Assembly (NCBI GenBank): GCA_029237695.1
Contig: CM055268.1
Location: 54,397,131 to 54,461,130 of the forward strand
Reading direction: 5' to 3'
Length of the DNA stretch: 64,000 nt
Source: Conchocele bisecta
Lineage: Eukaryota; Mollusca; Bivalvia; Lucinida; Thyasiridae
A program made the position numbers and the translations under genes. Below, piece by piece: positions 27,231-38,430 of the stretch. Numbering within the stretch: the stretch's first letter is position 1; each line of letters opens with the position of its first letter. Below the pieces are notes generated by a model that searched no databases, was not told the origin of the DNA, and was given only the letters and a program-made list of their open reading frames with translations.

Positions 27231-27654
27231 TTAATATGCAACGGATTTTGATGAAATATGACGCATCAAACGCGTCTTCATAAGCTGCATTTGGTGATTC
27301 AGGGAGTTCGGGACAGACTTATGTCGTTTTTGCGAAGAATCATCGATTCTTCGCAAAAACGACATACGTTTAGGCGAAAATACAGAGACCACCAAATGCC
27401 GCTTAACAAGACGCGTTTGATGCGCCATATTTCATCAAAATCCGTTACGTAATAAGGACAATATAAAAGAATACGTACTTTGAATCAGATGGATTCTGGA
27501 AGTTTCAGTACTTTTTATTGTTGTTAGTACCACGTGAGCATACACCTTGTTCCTGCTAAACTTGATATCACATGGCACTAGTCTCCTACATTTATTATTT
27601 ATTTATTTGCTACTTAGTAAGACTAAAATGTTCGTATTAAAGTGCAAACTTATG

Positions 27655-27769
27655 ATCGTCTGTAAATTTCACATTAACAATTCTTGTAAACAATTATTGG
27701 ATTTACTTTTATTGAACATAGGCTTCATGTTCAATAAATGTAAATCCATCAATTGAAATTTACAGACGA
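27655..27769. mobile_element. Palindromic element, TCGTCTGTAAATTTCACATT arms
   Basis: Arms contain TCTGTAAATTTCA and TGAAATTTACAGACGA, plus TTGGATTTAC...TATTGAACATAGGC and its complement. The centre GCCTATGCTCAATAAATG-type palindrome is shared with 42459-42688, so this is a partial or variant copy of that family. Confidence 0.7.
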
Positions 27770-27786
27770 CGTAGAATTCTTCTTTT

Positions 27787-28096
27787 CTATTAATTCGATC
27801 CCACGAAATAACAATTCGTTCCCTTTCGTGGGAACGAATTGTTAAATTGAGGGAATCAATTGTTAATTCATGGGAACGAATTGTTAATTCGTGGGAACGA
27901 ATTGTTAAATTGAAGGAACGAATTGTTATTTCGTAGGAACGAATTGTTAAATTCAGGAAACGCATCGTTAATTCGTTTGAACGAATTGTTTATTCGTGGG
28001 AACGAATTGTTAAATTGAGGGAACGAATTGTTAAATTGACGGAACAAATTGTTATTTCGAAGGAACGAATTGGTAAATTGAGGGAACAAATTGTTA
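27787..28096. repeat. Minisatellite, 21-22-bp unit GGGAACGAATTGTTAATTCGT
   Basis: About 14 units of the type GGAACGAATTGTTAAATTGA, with variants. The unit contains AACGAATTGTT, which is nearly palindromic. A 21-bp unit keeps frames open on both strands (27868-28211 - and 28015-28233 +), giving artefactual Asn/Phe/Ser-rich ORFs. Confidence 0.9.
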
Positions 28097-28351
28097 TAGA
28101 AAATAGTATATGTAGAGTTTTAGATACAAAGCAAGAGAGACCAAAACTCCATAGGATAAGTTGGCACATGGCACTATTTTCTTGGTCGTACTCGCCATTT
28201 ATGCGTAGCACGACAATATGGCTGCCCCCATAGAAATGTGCGTGGCATAATATGCTATCTCGAGGGAGATAACATATATAAAATGTCCATTGAAAAAAAT
28301 GCCATTACCCCACCCACATGGTATTGTACGTTATCTCAGAGACATAAATAG

Positions 28352-28690
28352 TCCAGAGCTCCAGATAAGGTGCGTATTGGCGTATTTTACGCACTTATTT
28401 TAGCATTGATTATCAAAAGTGGGAGTACAAAATACTCACATCAATGTGAAAATACGCATTCATTTTCAAATTGAGTAATGGGAATACGGTAATAAAGTAG
28501 AAAATTTACTTATTTGAGCTGCAAAAAGCAAAGCTCAAATAATTGATTTTGTTTTAATTGTTTTTACCATTTGTTCCCTATTTAATAAGGAACAAAATCT
28601 ATAATACATTTGTAAAAATAATATACGCATTGAATTTGAAATCTGGGGGTATAATACACTTTAGATACAAAACTTATCTGAAGCTCTGTA
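28352..28690. mobile_element. CCAGATAAGG-family non-autonomous element (forward copy)
   Basis: Ends AGCTCCAGATAAGGTGCG and CTTATCTGAAGCTCTG; collinear with 22817-23125 reversed (shared GAAAATACGCATTCATTTTC and TTTGTTCCCTATTTAATAAG). No gene. Confidence 0.75.
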
Positions 28691-28930
28691 TATACTATGC
28701 ACAATCCTTGGTTATGTATACTGAGCAAAAAAAAGAAACTTTACTGTACCTATTTTGTTCATAGCTAAGTCATTTCAAGAGATGCATCATTGATGTTGAT
28801 ATATATATGTCAAGTGACCATTTTGCAACACATCTGCATTTATGTTGGAAATCTAAAAGATGATCGCATACTCGAAAAATTATGATTATGATAATGTTTT
28901 CTGTTAGGTCGAAATTGAACTGATATATGT

Positions 28931-29382
28931 TTAATATCTGTTGTGTCCACCACGGGCGTTTATTAGTGCATTGACGCGACGTCGCATGGAATTGGCGTAA
29001 TTTTTAACCACGGCGTTGGGAATAGCGTTCCATTCCCTGACTTGTGCGTTGGCCAGCTCGTTCACATTGTCTCCCCAGCTCATCCCATATGTGTGATATG
29101 GGATTCAAGTCTGGGGAGACAGCTGGCAACGGCAAAACGTTGATGTTGCTAGCGGCCAAATGGTTTCGAGTGACGAGAGCCGTATGCGGACGCGCATTGC
29201 CCTGTTGGAATGTTCATGGGCTGTGTCTCTGCAGAAAAGGTATCGCCTCTGCAGTAAGAATTTCATTTATGCTACATTCATTCATGTTTCCACGAATGAC
29301 ATTCAGCCTTGTTTTACGCCCTCCCATAATCCCTCACCAGACCATTACGCCACCACCCCCAAACCTCTCTCTCTCTCTCCTC

Positions 29383-29441
<59 letters not shown>

Positions 29442-29943
29442 CACTTGTGCGTAGCGTTCACCTTTACAGCGATACATTCGCTGCCGGCCGTCGGCGTGGC
29501 TGAGATTGAAACGCGAATCGTCGTTGTTAAACACTACGGTATCCCAGTCACGTGAACGCCAATGACGGTGACGCCTCGCCCATTGCAGTCTGGCACGGCG
29601 GTGACGATTCGTCAAATACTGCCAGTGTATGGTTGGTAAGCCCTTACCAGTCTTAGACGATTACGTATCGTCTGCCCGGACACGCGGTATTGGCATGCCG
29701 TAACGGTTGCCAGCTGGAAGCTATCGCGTAAATGAGTCAGTCGGATTGCCCGATCTTGACGCAGCGTTGCAACATGCGGTCGCCCTGCCCTAGGACGATC
29801 AGCCACATCCCCAGTTTGCTGCATACGCGTAATCAAATTGAAAATGGTTATACGGCTGCAACCAAACACTCTACTGACGGCAACGGGAGCAACGCCAACA
29901 TCTCAATTGCCTGATTTCTTTGCACTTGTGATAAACGCGGCAT
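28931..29943 (-). pseudogene. Tc1-like transposase, degenerate
   Basis: Pieces in order from the ATG at 29943: MPRLSQVQRNQAIEMLALL (first helix-turn-helix); FGCSRITIFNLITRMQQTGD and DRPRAGRPHV (29612-29869); ARLQWARRHRHW and FNNDDSRFNLSHADGR with the first catalytic Asp (29334-29615); RFGGGGVMVW; then PLPAVSPDLNPISHIWDELG; ending ALINARGGHNRY before the TAA at 28931-28933. Frameshifts lie near 29850 and 29612, and a (CT)n tract of about 70 bp (29365-29434) disrupts the middle. The second catalytic Asp position reads Gly (QQGNARPH) and the third acidic position reads Ser. This copy cannot be active. Confidence 0.88.
29365..29434. repeat. (CT)n microsatellite inside the transposase
   Basis: A nearly pure CT dinucleotide tract expanded between the DGR/RVYR-like and FGGG segments of the transposase. 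Confidence 0.95.
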
Positions 29944-30191
29944 ATCTGTCAAACAAATGTGTGTATGTTTTAGACTTTCTACCGAATGACTTGTCTGCTC
30001 AGGTAGGCCAAACCGAATTTTCAATTCATTGAGCACGAGCACGTGCAAATGGCTCGAAACGACTTTCTGACGATTCGATCGTTACACATTGTCCGATGAT
30101 AATATTTTGATACAGGTAGCGTGTATATAAACGTATAAATAAAAAGGTTATTACACATTAATGGCAGTAAAGTTTCTTTTTTTGCTCAGTA

Positions 30192-30522
30192 TATAAACAC
30201 ATGCCCATTGAAAAAATCACATTATCCCACTCACCTGGGATGGTGTCTGATTGTACGCTAATGTTTTCTATATATAACGTAGCGTAGAGTACGACACCGG
30301 GTGTGTGGGATAATGGGATTGTGTCGATGTATACAAAACGTAGCGTATAGTACGTAACCATGTGGGTGGGCTAATTCAGGATTTCGCGTTAGGGGAAGGG
30401 GCGGAACCTCTTAATTAAAATAGTTGACTATATTTTCGAACATTCACCGCTCGTTTGTCGACGGAGAAGATTTCGTGAAACTGCTAGGCAGTCCGGGGCA
30501 TGCTCCTCCGGAAAATTGTAGA
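30192..30522. other. Intergenic repeat-like sequence
   Basis: ACGTAGCGTA(G/T)AGTACG occurs twice (about 30277 and 30346), and CCCATTGAAAAAATCACATT resembles about 28285-28310 on the other side of the Tc1 element, suggesting the Tc1 element lies in or next to another repeat. No gene. Confidence 0.4.
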
Positions 30523-30592
30523 TACAGTGGGGTCAGCGTGTAAGTGCACACACGAACGAACATTCGTTCGTGTGTGCACTTACACTGACCCT
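30523..30592. mobile_element. Palindromic TA-flanked MITE, shortened (copy 3 of 3)
   Basis: Same left arm as 4252-4355 (TACAGTGGGGTCAGCGTG), but the centre is reduced to AACATTCGTT and the right end is truncated at TTACACTGACCC. Confidence 0.8.
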
Positions 30593-31205
30593 GCATGCGT
30601 TCTGGCGCATTTTAGAGCAAAACAAATCTTTACTCACCAAATTTAAAAGGGGGGCCGGGTCCGACCCCGAGATACGTGCATTCCCGGACAATTACCAGCA
30701 CACTGTATACCACATTGAGTAGTTAATTACATATTGAAGATCCTCACAAAACGTAACTACATGTATGTATGTGTTTAGTTCTCCTGGGGTTCACTGTAAT
30801 GTATATCCAACGATACAGATGCTGCATTGTACAGACTGCCGATGGTGCATTACATCGCCGTAATAGAGCATTTTTCAGGAAAACAAGGAAGAATATAAGT
30901 ATTTACATTTGAAATGCAATATACACGACATTGATATAAACGTTATTGGACAAAATGGATGACTTGCCATATTCTTTATATTCTTATCTTAAAGGAAAAC
31001 ACATGTGCTGACCAAGATATCATTTGAAAGAACATAACTAAAGTACACAACAATACTAACATATGTAATACATGTAAATCTTTGAAGTGGCACTGTATGT
31101 GACACTTATTTTCAGCGGCTAATTTGAAGAAATGATGGTTGGTACCACAATACTACTTAGAAATAATCCCAACAGTTTGTGTTAATTGTAGTATGATTTT
31201 AATCA
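30593..31205. other. Intergenic stretch, dispersed-repeat fragments
   Basis: CGTTCTGGCGCATTTTAGAG is shared with about 21303. TTTGAAAGAACATAACTA at about 31023 is shared with 31856, part of the repeat with ATGGCGGCCATTTTGAAA words. No gene. Confidence 0.4.
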
Positions 31206-31510
31206 GTAGCCTATTTCACCAACATTGCAAAGTATACTTTTCTAGCAAAGTATACTCTGAGCGAGAAATTTTCAATTTCATGATAAATTTATTAATTTTT
31301 ATTATACTCAATTTATTACATTATCACAGCCATTTTGGCTGTGATAATGTAATTAATTCAGTATAATAATTCTGCATACTTTTAATCATCAAATATATGC
31401 AGTCGTTATTTCTATATTACATAATGCATTTCGTGAAAAATAAATGATTACTCCCTCAAAGTCTACTTTGCTAGATAAGTATACTTTGCAATGTTGGTGA
31501 AATCGGCTAC
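31206..31510. mobile_element. Foldback MITE GTAGCC...GGCTAC (copy 2 of 3)
   Basis: Ends GTAGCCTATTTCACCAACAT and TGTTGGTGAAATCGGCTAC, with a centre palindrome CCATTTTGG inside TTATCACAG...CTGTGATAA. Confidence 0.85.
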
Positions 31511-31559
31511 AGAATAAACATACAAAATATCACCACTGTATTAAATTGTACAAATATTA

Positions 31560-32340
31560 GATTATAAAGTTTCAAATGGCGGGCATTTTGAAAATAAAAC
31601 TGCCGCCATTTCAAAATATATTGAAATCATTATGCTAATATGTATTATCCATAATAATGTGTTTGGCTGAAAGAAAGGCACACCACATATAATGACGTTA
31701 ACGTGGAATATATATTAATTTCAATGGCGGCCATTTTGAAATTAAAACATGGCGGTCATACGGATCTTTGTAAAAATGGAACCAACTCCAGTTTTGTTGT
31801 ATGTGCTATATATATATGTTTTCAAACAAACACACATGTGCCAATCACAATATCATTTGAAAGAACATAACTACACCACAGAAATACTTGAATGTTTGAT
31901 GTGGGGCGATGTACATAACACACTTAGTTTCGGCGGCCATTTTTAAATAAAGATTACTGGTAGCTCAGCATTAGTTAGTAATAATCTCAGCAGACTGTGT
32001 CCAAAGAAATACGAGTATAACCAGAAGGATACTTCAAAGTTTTACCACGACATTAAACATGTACAATAAATACTGGATTTTCCAAGTTTATAATGGCGGC
32101 CATTTTAAAAACCAAAATGGCTGGAATCTCAAAATGTATTAAACTCATTCCGCCAATATTGCTTGTCCATACTAATGTGTTTTTAACTGCTAAAACACCA
32201 AATATAAATGTCAATGGCGGCCATTTTGAATTTCAATTTGGCGGCCATACGGCCATACGGCTTATAGAAATTTTTTTAACCAAGCCCAGTTTTGTTTATG
32301 TGGTCTATAGATGAAATAAACCCTTCAAACAATGTAGCAA
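31560..32340. repeat. Dispersed repeat with ATGGCGGCCATTTTGAAA words
   Basis: ATGGCGGCCATTTT with AAAATGGC or TTGGCGGCC partners recurs at about 31572, 31724, 31935, 32092 and 32214. The intervening unit (TGTTTTCAAACAAACACACA, TTTGAAAGAACATAACTA) is repeated in degenerate form. A similar block lies at 55190-55510. No gene is supported; 31749-31946 and 32093-32314 are repeat-driven frames. Confidence 0.6.
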
Positions 32341-32376
32341 AACAATCACAAGACCTCTAAAATAACGACATAAATA

Positions 32377-33297
32377 GAGAATAGTAGGTTAGTGCCGTGA
32401 ATGGGAAAAAATATCTGGCAAGGCTTAGGAAATGGAAAATAGAATTTCTTTATTTCTCATCAGAAGTATATGTAGTGACCACCATTTGAACCGTCTCGCC
32501 GAGACGGTTCAAATGGGTGGTCACAACATATACTTTGGTTCAGAAATAAGGAATATAGATAGAGAATAGTAGGTTAGTGCCGTGAATGGGAAAAAATATC
32601 TGGCAATGCCCAGGAAACTGGATGGGCGAGGCTCTGCCGAGCATATCCCGTTTCCGTGCCGCGCCAGATATGGTTTCCCATTCACGGTACTAACCTACTA
32701 TTCTAATTATCCCGTCAACACCTACAAATGGCTGTAAAATGCAAAAATAGTATTGACTGGATATCAAAAATGTTTCACGGCACCGTGTTTCACGGCACAT
32801 ACGCACTGTGTTGACGGGATAACAGTATGTATCCCGTCAACACAGATCGGTCCAGGATTACTGAAATTCGAAAAAAAATCCACATGTTAAATCCCCATAG
32901 ACATCTTCACTCTGTGAAGATGTATATGGGGATTTAACATGGGGAAATTGTTTTTTCGCAATAAAATCAATATTTGACCAAATTTGCGTATGCGTCGTGA
33001 AACACGGTGCCGTGAAACATTTTGGATATCCTGTCATTACGACCTAATCACTGCGTATGAATATGTGCGGTTGTCATACTAGTCTATTCTCAGATTTTGA
33101 GGATGCGGCTGTGGTTACTTTTTGCATTTTAAAGCTATTTGTAGATGTTGACGGGATAAATAGAATAGTAGGTTAGTGCCGTGAATGGGAAAAAATATCT
33201 GGCGCGGCACGGAAACGGGAGAGCCTCGCCCATCCCGTTTCCTAAGCCTTGTCAGATATTCCATTCACAGCACTAACCTACTATTCTCTATACACAA
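32377..33297. mobile_element. Nest of at least four palindromic elements
   Basis: Three copies of AGAATAGTAGGTTAGTGCCG start units at about 32379, 32565 and 33170; two of these are full palindromes (32565-32704 and 33170-33296). Another palindrome (32446-32560, centre CGTCTCGCCGAGACGG) is also found at 42960-43070. A larger one runs from TATCCCGTCAACACCTACAA (32708) to ATGTTGACGGGATAA (33162), and itself holds a hairpin with CCCCATAGACATCTTCA (32880-32945). Confidence 0.75.
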
Positions 33298-34506
33298 TAT
33301 ATTGTTTTAGGCCAGGGTATTTACGTGAAAAAGCCAGGCAACCCACACAACCACCAGTATTGCCAATAATTCGAGAAAAATATGCTGATCAGCAGAAATA
33401 AAATAGCCAACAATCGGAGGGTAGGAAAGTTGTCATTTTTTTAAAAAGGTGGTGATTTTGTACAAAAATCACCAAAAAATTGTAAAAAATATTGCAAAAA
33501 CACTGTTGAATTATATTACATAAAACTTTTGATAATATATTGCTCAATAATCCGGTTCTCCCGGATGACATTTTTTGCGATAAAAGTACAAATTTAATGC
33601 AGAAATCGCTAAAAACTGGAATATTTTTTTAAATACCAACTAACCAAAGATATAAAACAAATGACAATATATTTTCAAATGTGTTTAACAAATGAACATA
33701 ATTTCCTATGTGTATGATGTTAGGGAAGTTGTCATTTTGGGGCATAAACATGCGAATTGAAACGATAAATCACTGAAAACAGGAATTCAATATATAAACA
33801 ACAATGGGTGAAGACTATCAATGATTTAAATTGATCCAATATTCTTAACATGCGTGAAAGATTCAAAACGAGATATCATGATTTCTCTATGTCCCCCAGT
33901 ACGTCCGTCCGTCCGTCCGTCCGTCCGCTCTCACTGAGACGTACTTGTGGGGCGAATAGCCAGTACAGTATAGACTTGTGGGGAATTTTCGACTTATGAG
34001 TTGCATCCCATAATTTTATCCTTCCATCCGTCACCAAGGATAAAAACACGTCAGATTAATAGTTGTCCATGGGGCATCCCACTTGTTTTCTGATTTGCGG
34101 ATATTTCGGCTACGTTCGGCCAAGACCATAAATGATTCGAGTTTTGTTTTGATTCGCCGTTTCGCGCGCTGCATGACCACGTGATATAGATAGCGGAAAC
34201 CAATAAGTGTTAATTTGTTGTATTCGGGAGGGGGGGGGGGGGGCGAATACTAAACTGAGTACCAGCTATTCGGAACACTTGCTGACGACAAAGAGACACG
34301 ACTCGTCACGAGACACAAGTTGATGAAAACAGTAAGTGTTTGGTAGCCATTTTATGTTGAAAGCATGGATCTTTTATCTATAATAGTGTCTATTCTTATC
34401 AGTATACTTGTCATAATGTTATTAATTAATATATCATTAGTGTTTTGGAGTAACACTGTTCATTGTGTTTAGAAGATGGAGTAAACTATAAGATCATAAG
34501 ATGCTT
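33298..34506. other. Intergenic stretch with GTCC microsatellite
   Basis: A (GTCC)n tract at 33901-33927 is bracketed by GTACGTCC and GAGACGTAC. A G run lies at about 34229-34243. No gene recognised; 33389-33571 (-) is a low-complexity frame. Confidence 0.5.
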
Positions 34507-34890
34507 TCAGCGATCCAGATAAGCTGTGTATTTGCGTAAATACCCAATTAAACTTGCCAAAAATAATACAATTGAAATCAGAAGTAGCGAGTATTGAAAA
34601 GCAATAACAAATGTGTGGTACCTTTATCATGCTACAGAAAACAATAAACAGACCACAAACATAGCATATTTTTCGTATTTTCCATGAAAACAGATCTTGG
34701 TATTTCCTTAGAATTGTCTCCAATGCATGTTTTCATTTCGAAGCAAACTATTCAATAATTGCTGTCTGTCGATGTGTAAGCAGTAGTGTGATTTTATTTT
34801 ACACAATTAAAATATTGAAATACCCAATAATTTGCTTCAGATGTGATGGAGTGAAAATACTCAATTACTAATTCCTTATCTGGAGCTCTG
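34507..34890. mobile_element. CCAGATAAGG-family element, variant B (reverse)
   Basis: Ends GATCCAGATAAGCTGTG and CCTTATCTGGAGCTCTG. The interior (ACAATAAACAGACCACAAAC, AAATACCAAGATCTG region) is the reverse of 40942-41343. Confidence 0.7.
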
Positions 34891-34969
34891 TGCCTGAGAT
34901 GGAATGTAGCTAATAGTGAACACATGGCCACAGGATTTGTGAGCTCTAGTTACAGTCTCAGACAGATAC

Positions 34970-36030
34970 AGTGGCGGCCCCCTCAATAATTATATAATGA
35001 AGCACATATTATCATCGTCAAACTTGCTGAGAATGCAGGAAATGGCGTTTCACGCCTCTTAGATTTCAAAAATGTCTGGGGGAAGCATGCCCCCGGACCC
35101 CCATAGCAACATCGGGCCCTCAATAATGGGCTGGAGAATGCAGGAAATGGCGTTTAATGTCTATTAGATTTCAAACATTTCCGGGGGAGCATGCCCCCGG
35201 ACCCACCTACTAAAATCAAGAATGGGCCCTGAGATAGTCCAATAATATTAGACCTCGGGTTTTGCTATCTGATGGACCCGAGTATTCAATCAGAAATAAC
35301 AGATGAAAAAGAATTGAATATATATACGTTTTATGTTATAGAACTAGGCCCTGATAATCATGATGCAGGAAATCGCGTTTGTCGCCTCTTAGATTTCTGG
35401 GGGAGCTAGTTGCGAAGGTAACTTGCAATCTATTCCTGTACTGTCCGTATATATGTAGAGTTACGATTCCACTCATCGGATTCCTCTGCAGAATAGCGAA
35501 TCAGATCTGATTCGCACTTTAGTAGTTAATTGTGACATATTTGAGATATTTTCCATGCATGAAAAAATATTAGTATTTTAAAAGGAATACAAATCAATAA
35601 TTCTGAAACAATTTTTAACATTGTAGAAGGTTTAGAAAATTATTTTTTGCATTTACAGAAAATGGACCCCATCTTAACTTTTACATGTTGAATTTGGCTG
35701 CCACTGACTGGGTCTCTTCTTGATTCTAGCTTAAATTTACTTATCAGGTCATCTACTCATGTAAATTTATGTCATTTCAGTTAAAACACTCATTTCAGTT
35801 TAAAAAAATAGAAAATATTTCACAATTAACTTCTAAAGTGCGAATCAGATCTGATTCGCTATTCTGCAGAGGAATCCTGTGAGTGGAATCGTAACTCTGC
35901 CTACGGACGGTACGGGAGCAGATTGCAAGAGTTACCTTCGCAACTATGGGGGAGCATGCCCTCTCCCGGACCCCCTAGCAATATCGGGCCCTCAAGACTG
36001 CCCCCCATCCCCCCCCCCAATAATTTTCCG
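34970..36030. repeat. Three repeat units with TCTGGGGGAGCATGCCCCCGG
   Basis: The segment GCAGGAAATGGCGTTT, then CTCTTAGATTTC and GGGGGAGCATGCCCCCGGAC, occurs at about 35035, 35133 and 35365. The third unit is split by the inserted element at 35407-35946. Units are about 100 bp. No coding capacity seen. Confidence 0.75.
35407..35946. mobile_element. Mutator-like foldback element, 540 bp, perfect 9-bp target duplication
   Basis: Ends TAGTTGCGAAGGTAACTTGC and the complementary GTTACCTTCGCAACTA, with arms of about 130 bp that include CGAATCAGATCTGATTCGC on both sides. The host 9-mer TGGGGGAGC is present immediately on both sides (35398-35406 and 35947-35955), and the flanks rejoin into a copy of the surrounding repeat. 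Long arms plus a 9-bp duplication are typical of Mutator-like elements (inference). No gene. Confidence 0.85.
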
Positions 36031-36311
36031 CTTCCGCCGCCTATGAGACACTATCATGCTTTCTTTGGAATGACATTACTGCTGATATAATTATAGTACC
36101 ATTAACTACTACTGATCAGCGACCTTGTTTTGGCTTTCAAATATATTCTGTTTCCGGTGCGGCATTCCTGTGCAGTGGAGTTTTCATCAATATGGAATGA
36201 ATATATGTGTCAATTTGGTTTAAGTTGATCTCCATTGATAAACACAATTGGATGATTTTTGTCTCGACCACGATAGTGGGAAGTGAGACGTATATAGCGG
36301 TCACGGTATCA

Positions 36312-36578
36312 GTAGCCTATTTCACCAACATTGCAAAGTATACTTTTCTAGCAAAGTATACTTTGAAGGAGAAATTTTCAATTTAAGGATAAATTGATTA
36401 ATTTTATTATACTGAATTTATTACATTATCACAGCCAAAATATTCAGTATAATAATTGTGCATACTTTTAATCATAAAATACATGCAGTCGTTAGTTCTA
36501 TATGAAATAATGCATTTCGGGAAAAATAAATGATTGCTCCCTCAAAGTATACTTTGCAATGTTGGTGAAATAGGCTAC
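36312..36578. mobile_element. Foldback MITE GTAGCC...GGCTAC (copy 3 of 3)
   Basis: Same ends as 31206-31510, with a shorter centre (about 40 bp missing around the TTATCACAG palindrome). Confidence 0.85.
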
Positions 36579-38271
36579 ATAGTCAATTCGCTCTCAAGTC
36601 ATTCTCATTTTGGTCCGTTCGCTCTCATTGGCATTGCGTTTTTCACACAGGTGCTTCTAGCGTGTCTTGGATGGTCAGTTATTGTTTGTATATGTGGCTG
36701 TCACTGGATAAATGGGGCTTATGGGTTTTGCGACCAGTGTAGATCGAGATCCGCCTGTGCATCTGCACAGTCTGATCAGGATCTGCACTGTTCGCCATTC
36801 CATCAATAAAACATCTGTTATATCACGTTATCATGCTACAGGAGTGCTATTTTATCTGGAGCTACACTGATCACAAATCCCATAAGCCCCATTACTCCAG
36901 TCCAGTAACAGCCACATATGCATGAAACATCTTTCTAAACAATGTGTAAAGCAATTTTGATTGTATAAAACTGTATCAATACACATCAAACTAACGTAAA
37001 TTCAATACTTTAAATCAAATACATTCACTTCTGATTATCAATAAATATTGGCCGCCGTCTTTAAGATTTTTAAATCATGTGCCACAGTGATTTGGTTGGC
37101 TAATGGAGACTGGCTAATGGAGACTAGCAAATGACGTCGGTCTCCTGCAGGGACTAAACTACGATGTTTCCAGGGGCTGAATATCGGCCGCTTCCCCAAC
37201 CCTCGGGCCGTTTTTTCCCCAATCATCAAAAAAAGAATTAACTCGGATCATGAATGTTCGCGTCTTTTAGGGCGAAAATGCAAATTTATATCTATAATCA
37301 AGTCCGGTATAAATCATGCGACCGTAATCAAGTCGGCATGATTGATGCAGAATTTTCAGTTTTTGTTGTTGATCAAGTCATAAATCAGCTGGTCTGGTAA
37401 TCCCAATTCCGGACCGAAATTCATTCCAAACGTCCCGGAACTGTTCGCCACCATTTTGCTTCATCCGAGATTATAAGTTCGTCCCAATTATGTGAACACT
37501 TAAATTTTAGCGATTCCCCACATATACCAATTATTATAATTTGCTCAAACTTCAACATACTTGTATTCCCATACTACACTGGCCGAACTATAACCAGCAC
37601 ATGTGTGTCATAATGAAACTGTTGTTTTTTTGTGTTTTTTTTTAAAACTCTGTAAGATAGGCTGAACGTCTGGATTTACACCATTTACTAACATCAAAAA
37701 GATTCCCAATTCAAGGAAATTCACGCGCTAATTTTTCCCAAATAAAAATAATAGGCCCCTTCCCAAAATTCCTGGCTTAATCCCTGTCCTGTATTTTTTT
37801 CATCCTGCCTGAACATTTTGGATCAAATAAATAAAAGTATCACTAAATCATTAAAAACCCTCCATAATTCGCATAATTATTACAATTCGTACACGGGCCG
37901 AAACGTCCATGGTCCGAAACGTTGACAGTCCGAAATGTCCATATGCGTAAATCTGATCAGCATTAATGATTGACGCTGTATTGATATATACATTACAAGT
38001 ATTTAAACATGTTTACCGAGTGTACCATATAATGACCAAAGTGGGCCGAAATGTCTTGGTCCAAGATGTCCATAAACTGACAGACACTACAATCAAGTCG
38101 GGTCAGACGTTTGAGAGTAACGTCCCTTCGTTATGTTTTTGTTAAGATTGGAGAAAATCGTATATTTTTATCATTTTCCCTATGCCGAATAATACTTTCC
38201 TCTATTAAACGCCCACCCAGGACTTCGGAGCCAGTGGTGATTCTATTAAAATCTTTACAGTATACATAGAC
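36579..38271. other. Intergenic stretch with one inverted pair
   Basis: TATGTGGCTGTCACTGGATA...GGGGCTTATGGG (36690-36755) recurs inverted at 36866-36924, and a third partial copy lies at about 38612-38650 (GGGCTTATGACATTTGTGAC). This looks like a foldback element of about 235 bp. Otherwise nothing is recognised; frames at 36534-36809 and 37038-37229 show no domain. Confidence 0.45.
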
Positions 38272-38430
38272 CAGGGCTCCAGATAAGGAATATGACATTG
38301 AGTACTGTTACTCCATACTTTTGAAATCAATTGGGTATTCTCAATTTTCAATTGGGTATTTTAAAAACGTTACCCCATCAATTTTTTTCAATTGGGTATT
38401 TCGATATTTTGATTACAAAAACCGATTCGG
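38272..38430. mobile_element. CCAGATAAGG-family element, one end only
   Basis: Begins CAGGGCTCCAGATAAGGAAT and continues with AATTGGGTATTT repeats as in 40942-41040; no second terminus was found. Confidence 0.5.

Larger units (their letters stand above)
26428..27549. mobile_element. Foldback relative of the Polinton termini, with an exact 5-bp target duplication
   Basis: Begins CAAGGTGCATGATCATGGGT and ends CACGTGAGCATACACCTTG. It contains the same words as the large element's terminal repeats: GATGAAATATGACGCATCAA, CTTATGTCGTTTTTGCGAAG, and CCGTTACGTAATAAGGACA. It is flanked on both sides by TTCCT (26423-26427 and 27550-27554). Removing the nested element at 26527-27230 leaves a palindrome of about 410 bp, essentially two terminal repeats back to back. 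It has no genes of its own, so it would depend on an integrase in trans. Confidence 0.85.
28721..30189. mobile_element. Tc1/mariner transposon, 1.47 kb, TA-flanked
   Basis: Inverted ends CTGAGCAAAAAAAAGAAACT (left) and AGTTTCTTTTTTTGCTCAG (right) with TA on each side (28719-28720 and 30190-30191). It contains a degenerate transposase on the minus strand and a long (CT)n expansion. Confidence 0.9.

Noticed and set aside
27787..28211. Asn/Phe-rich proteins on both strands
   Set aside because: Generated by the 21-22-bp minisatellite.
29044..29555. Plus-strand frames of 131-136 codons with Ser/Leu repeats
   Set aside because: Shadows of the Tc1 transposase on the other strand plus the (CT)n tract.
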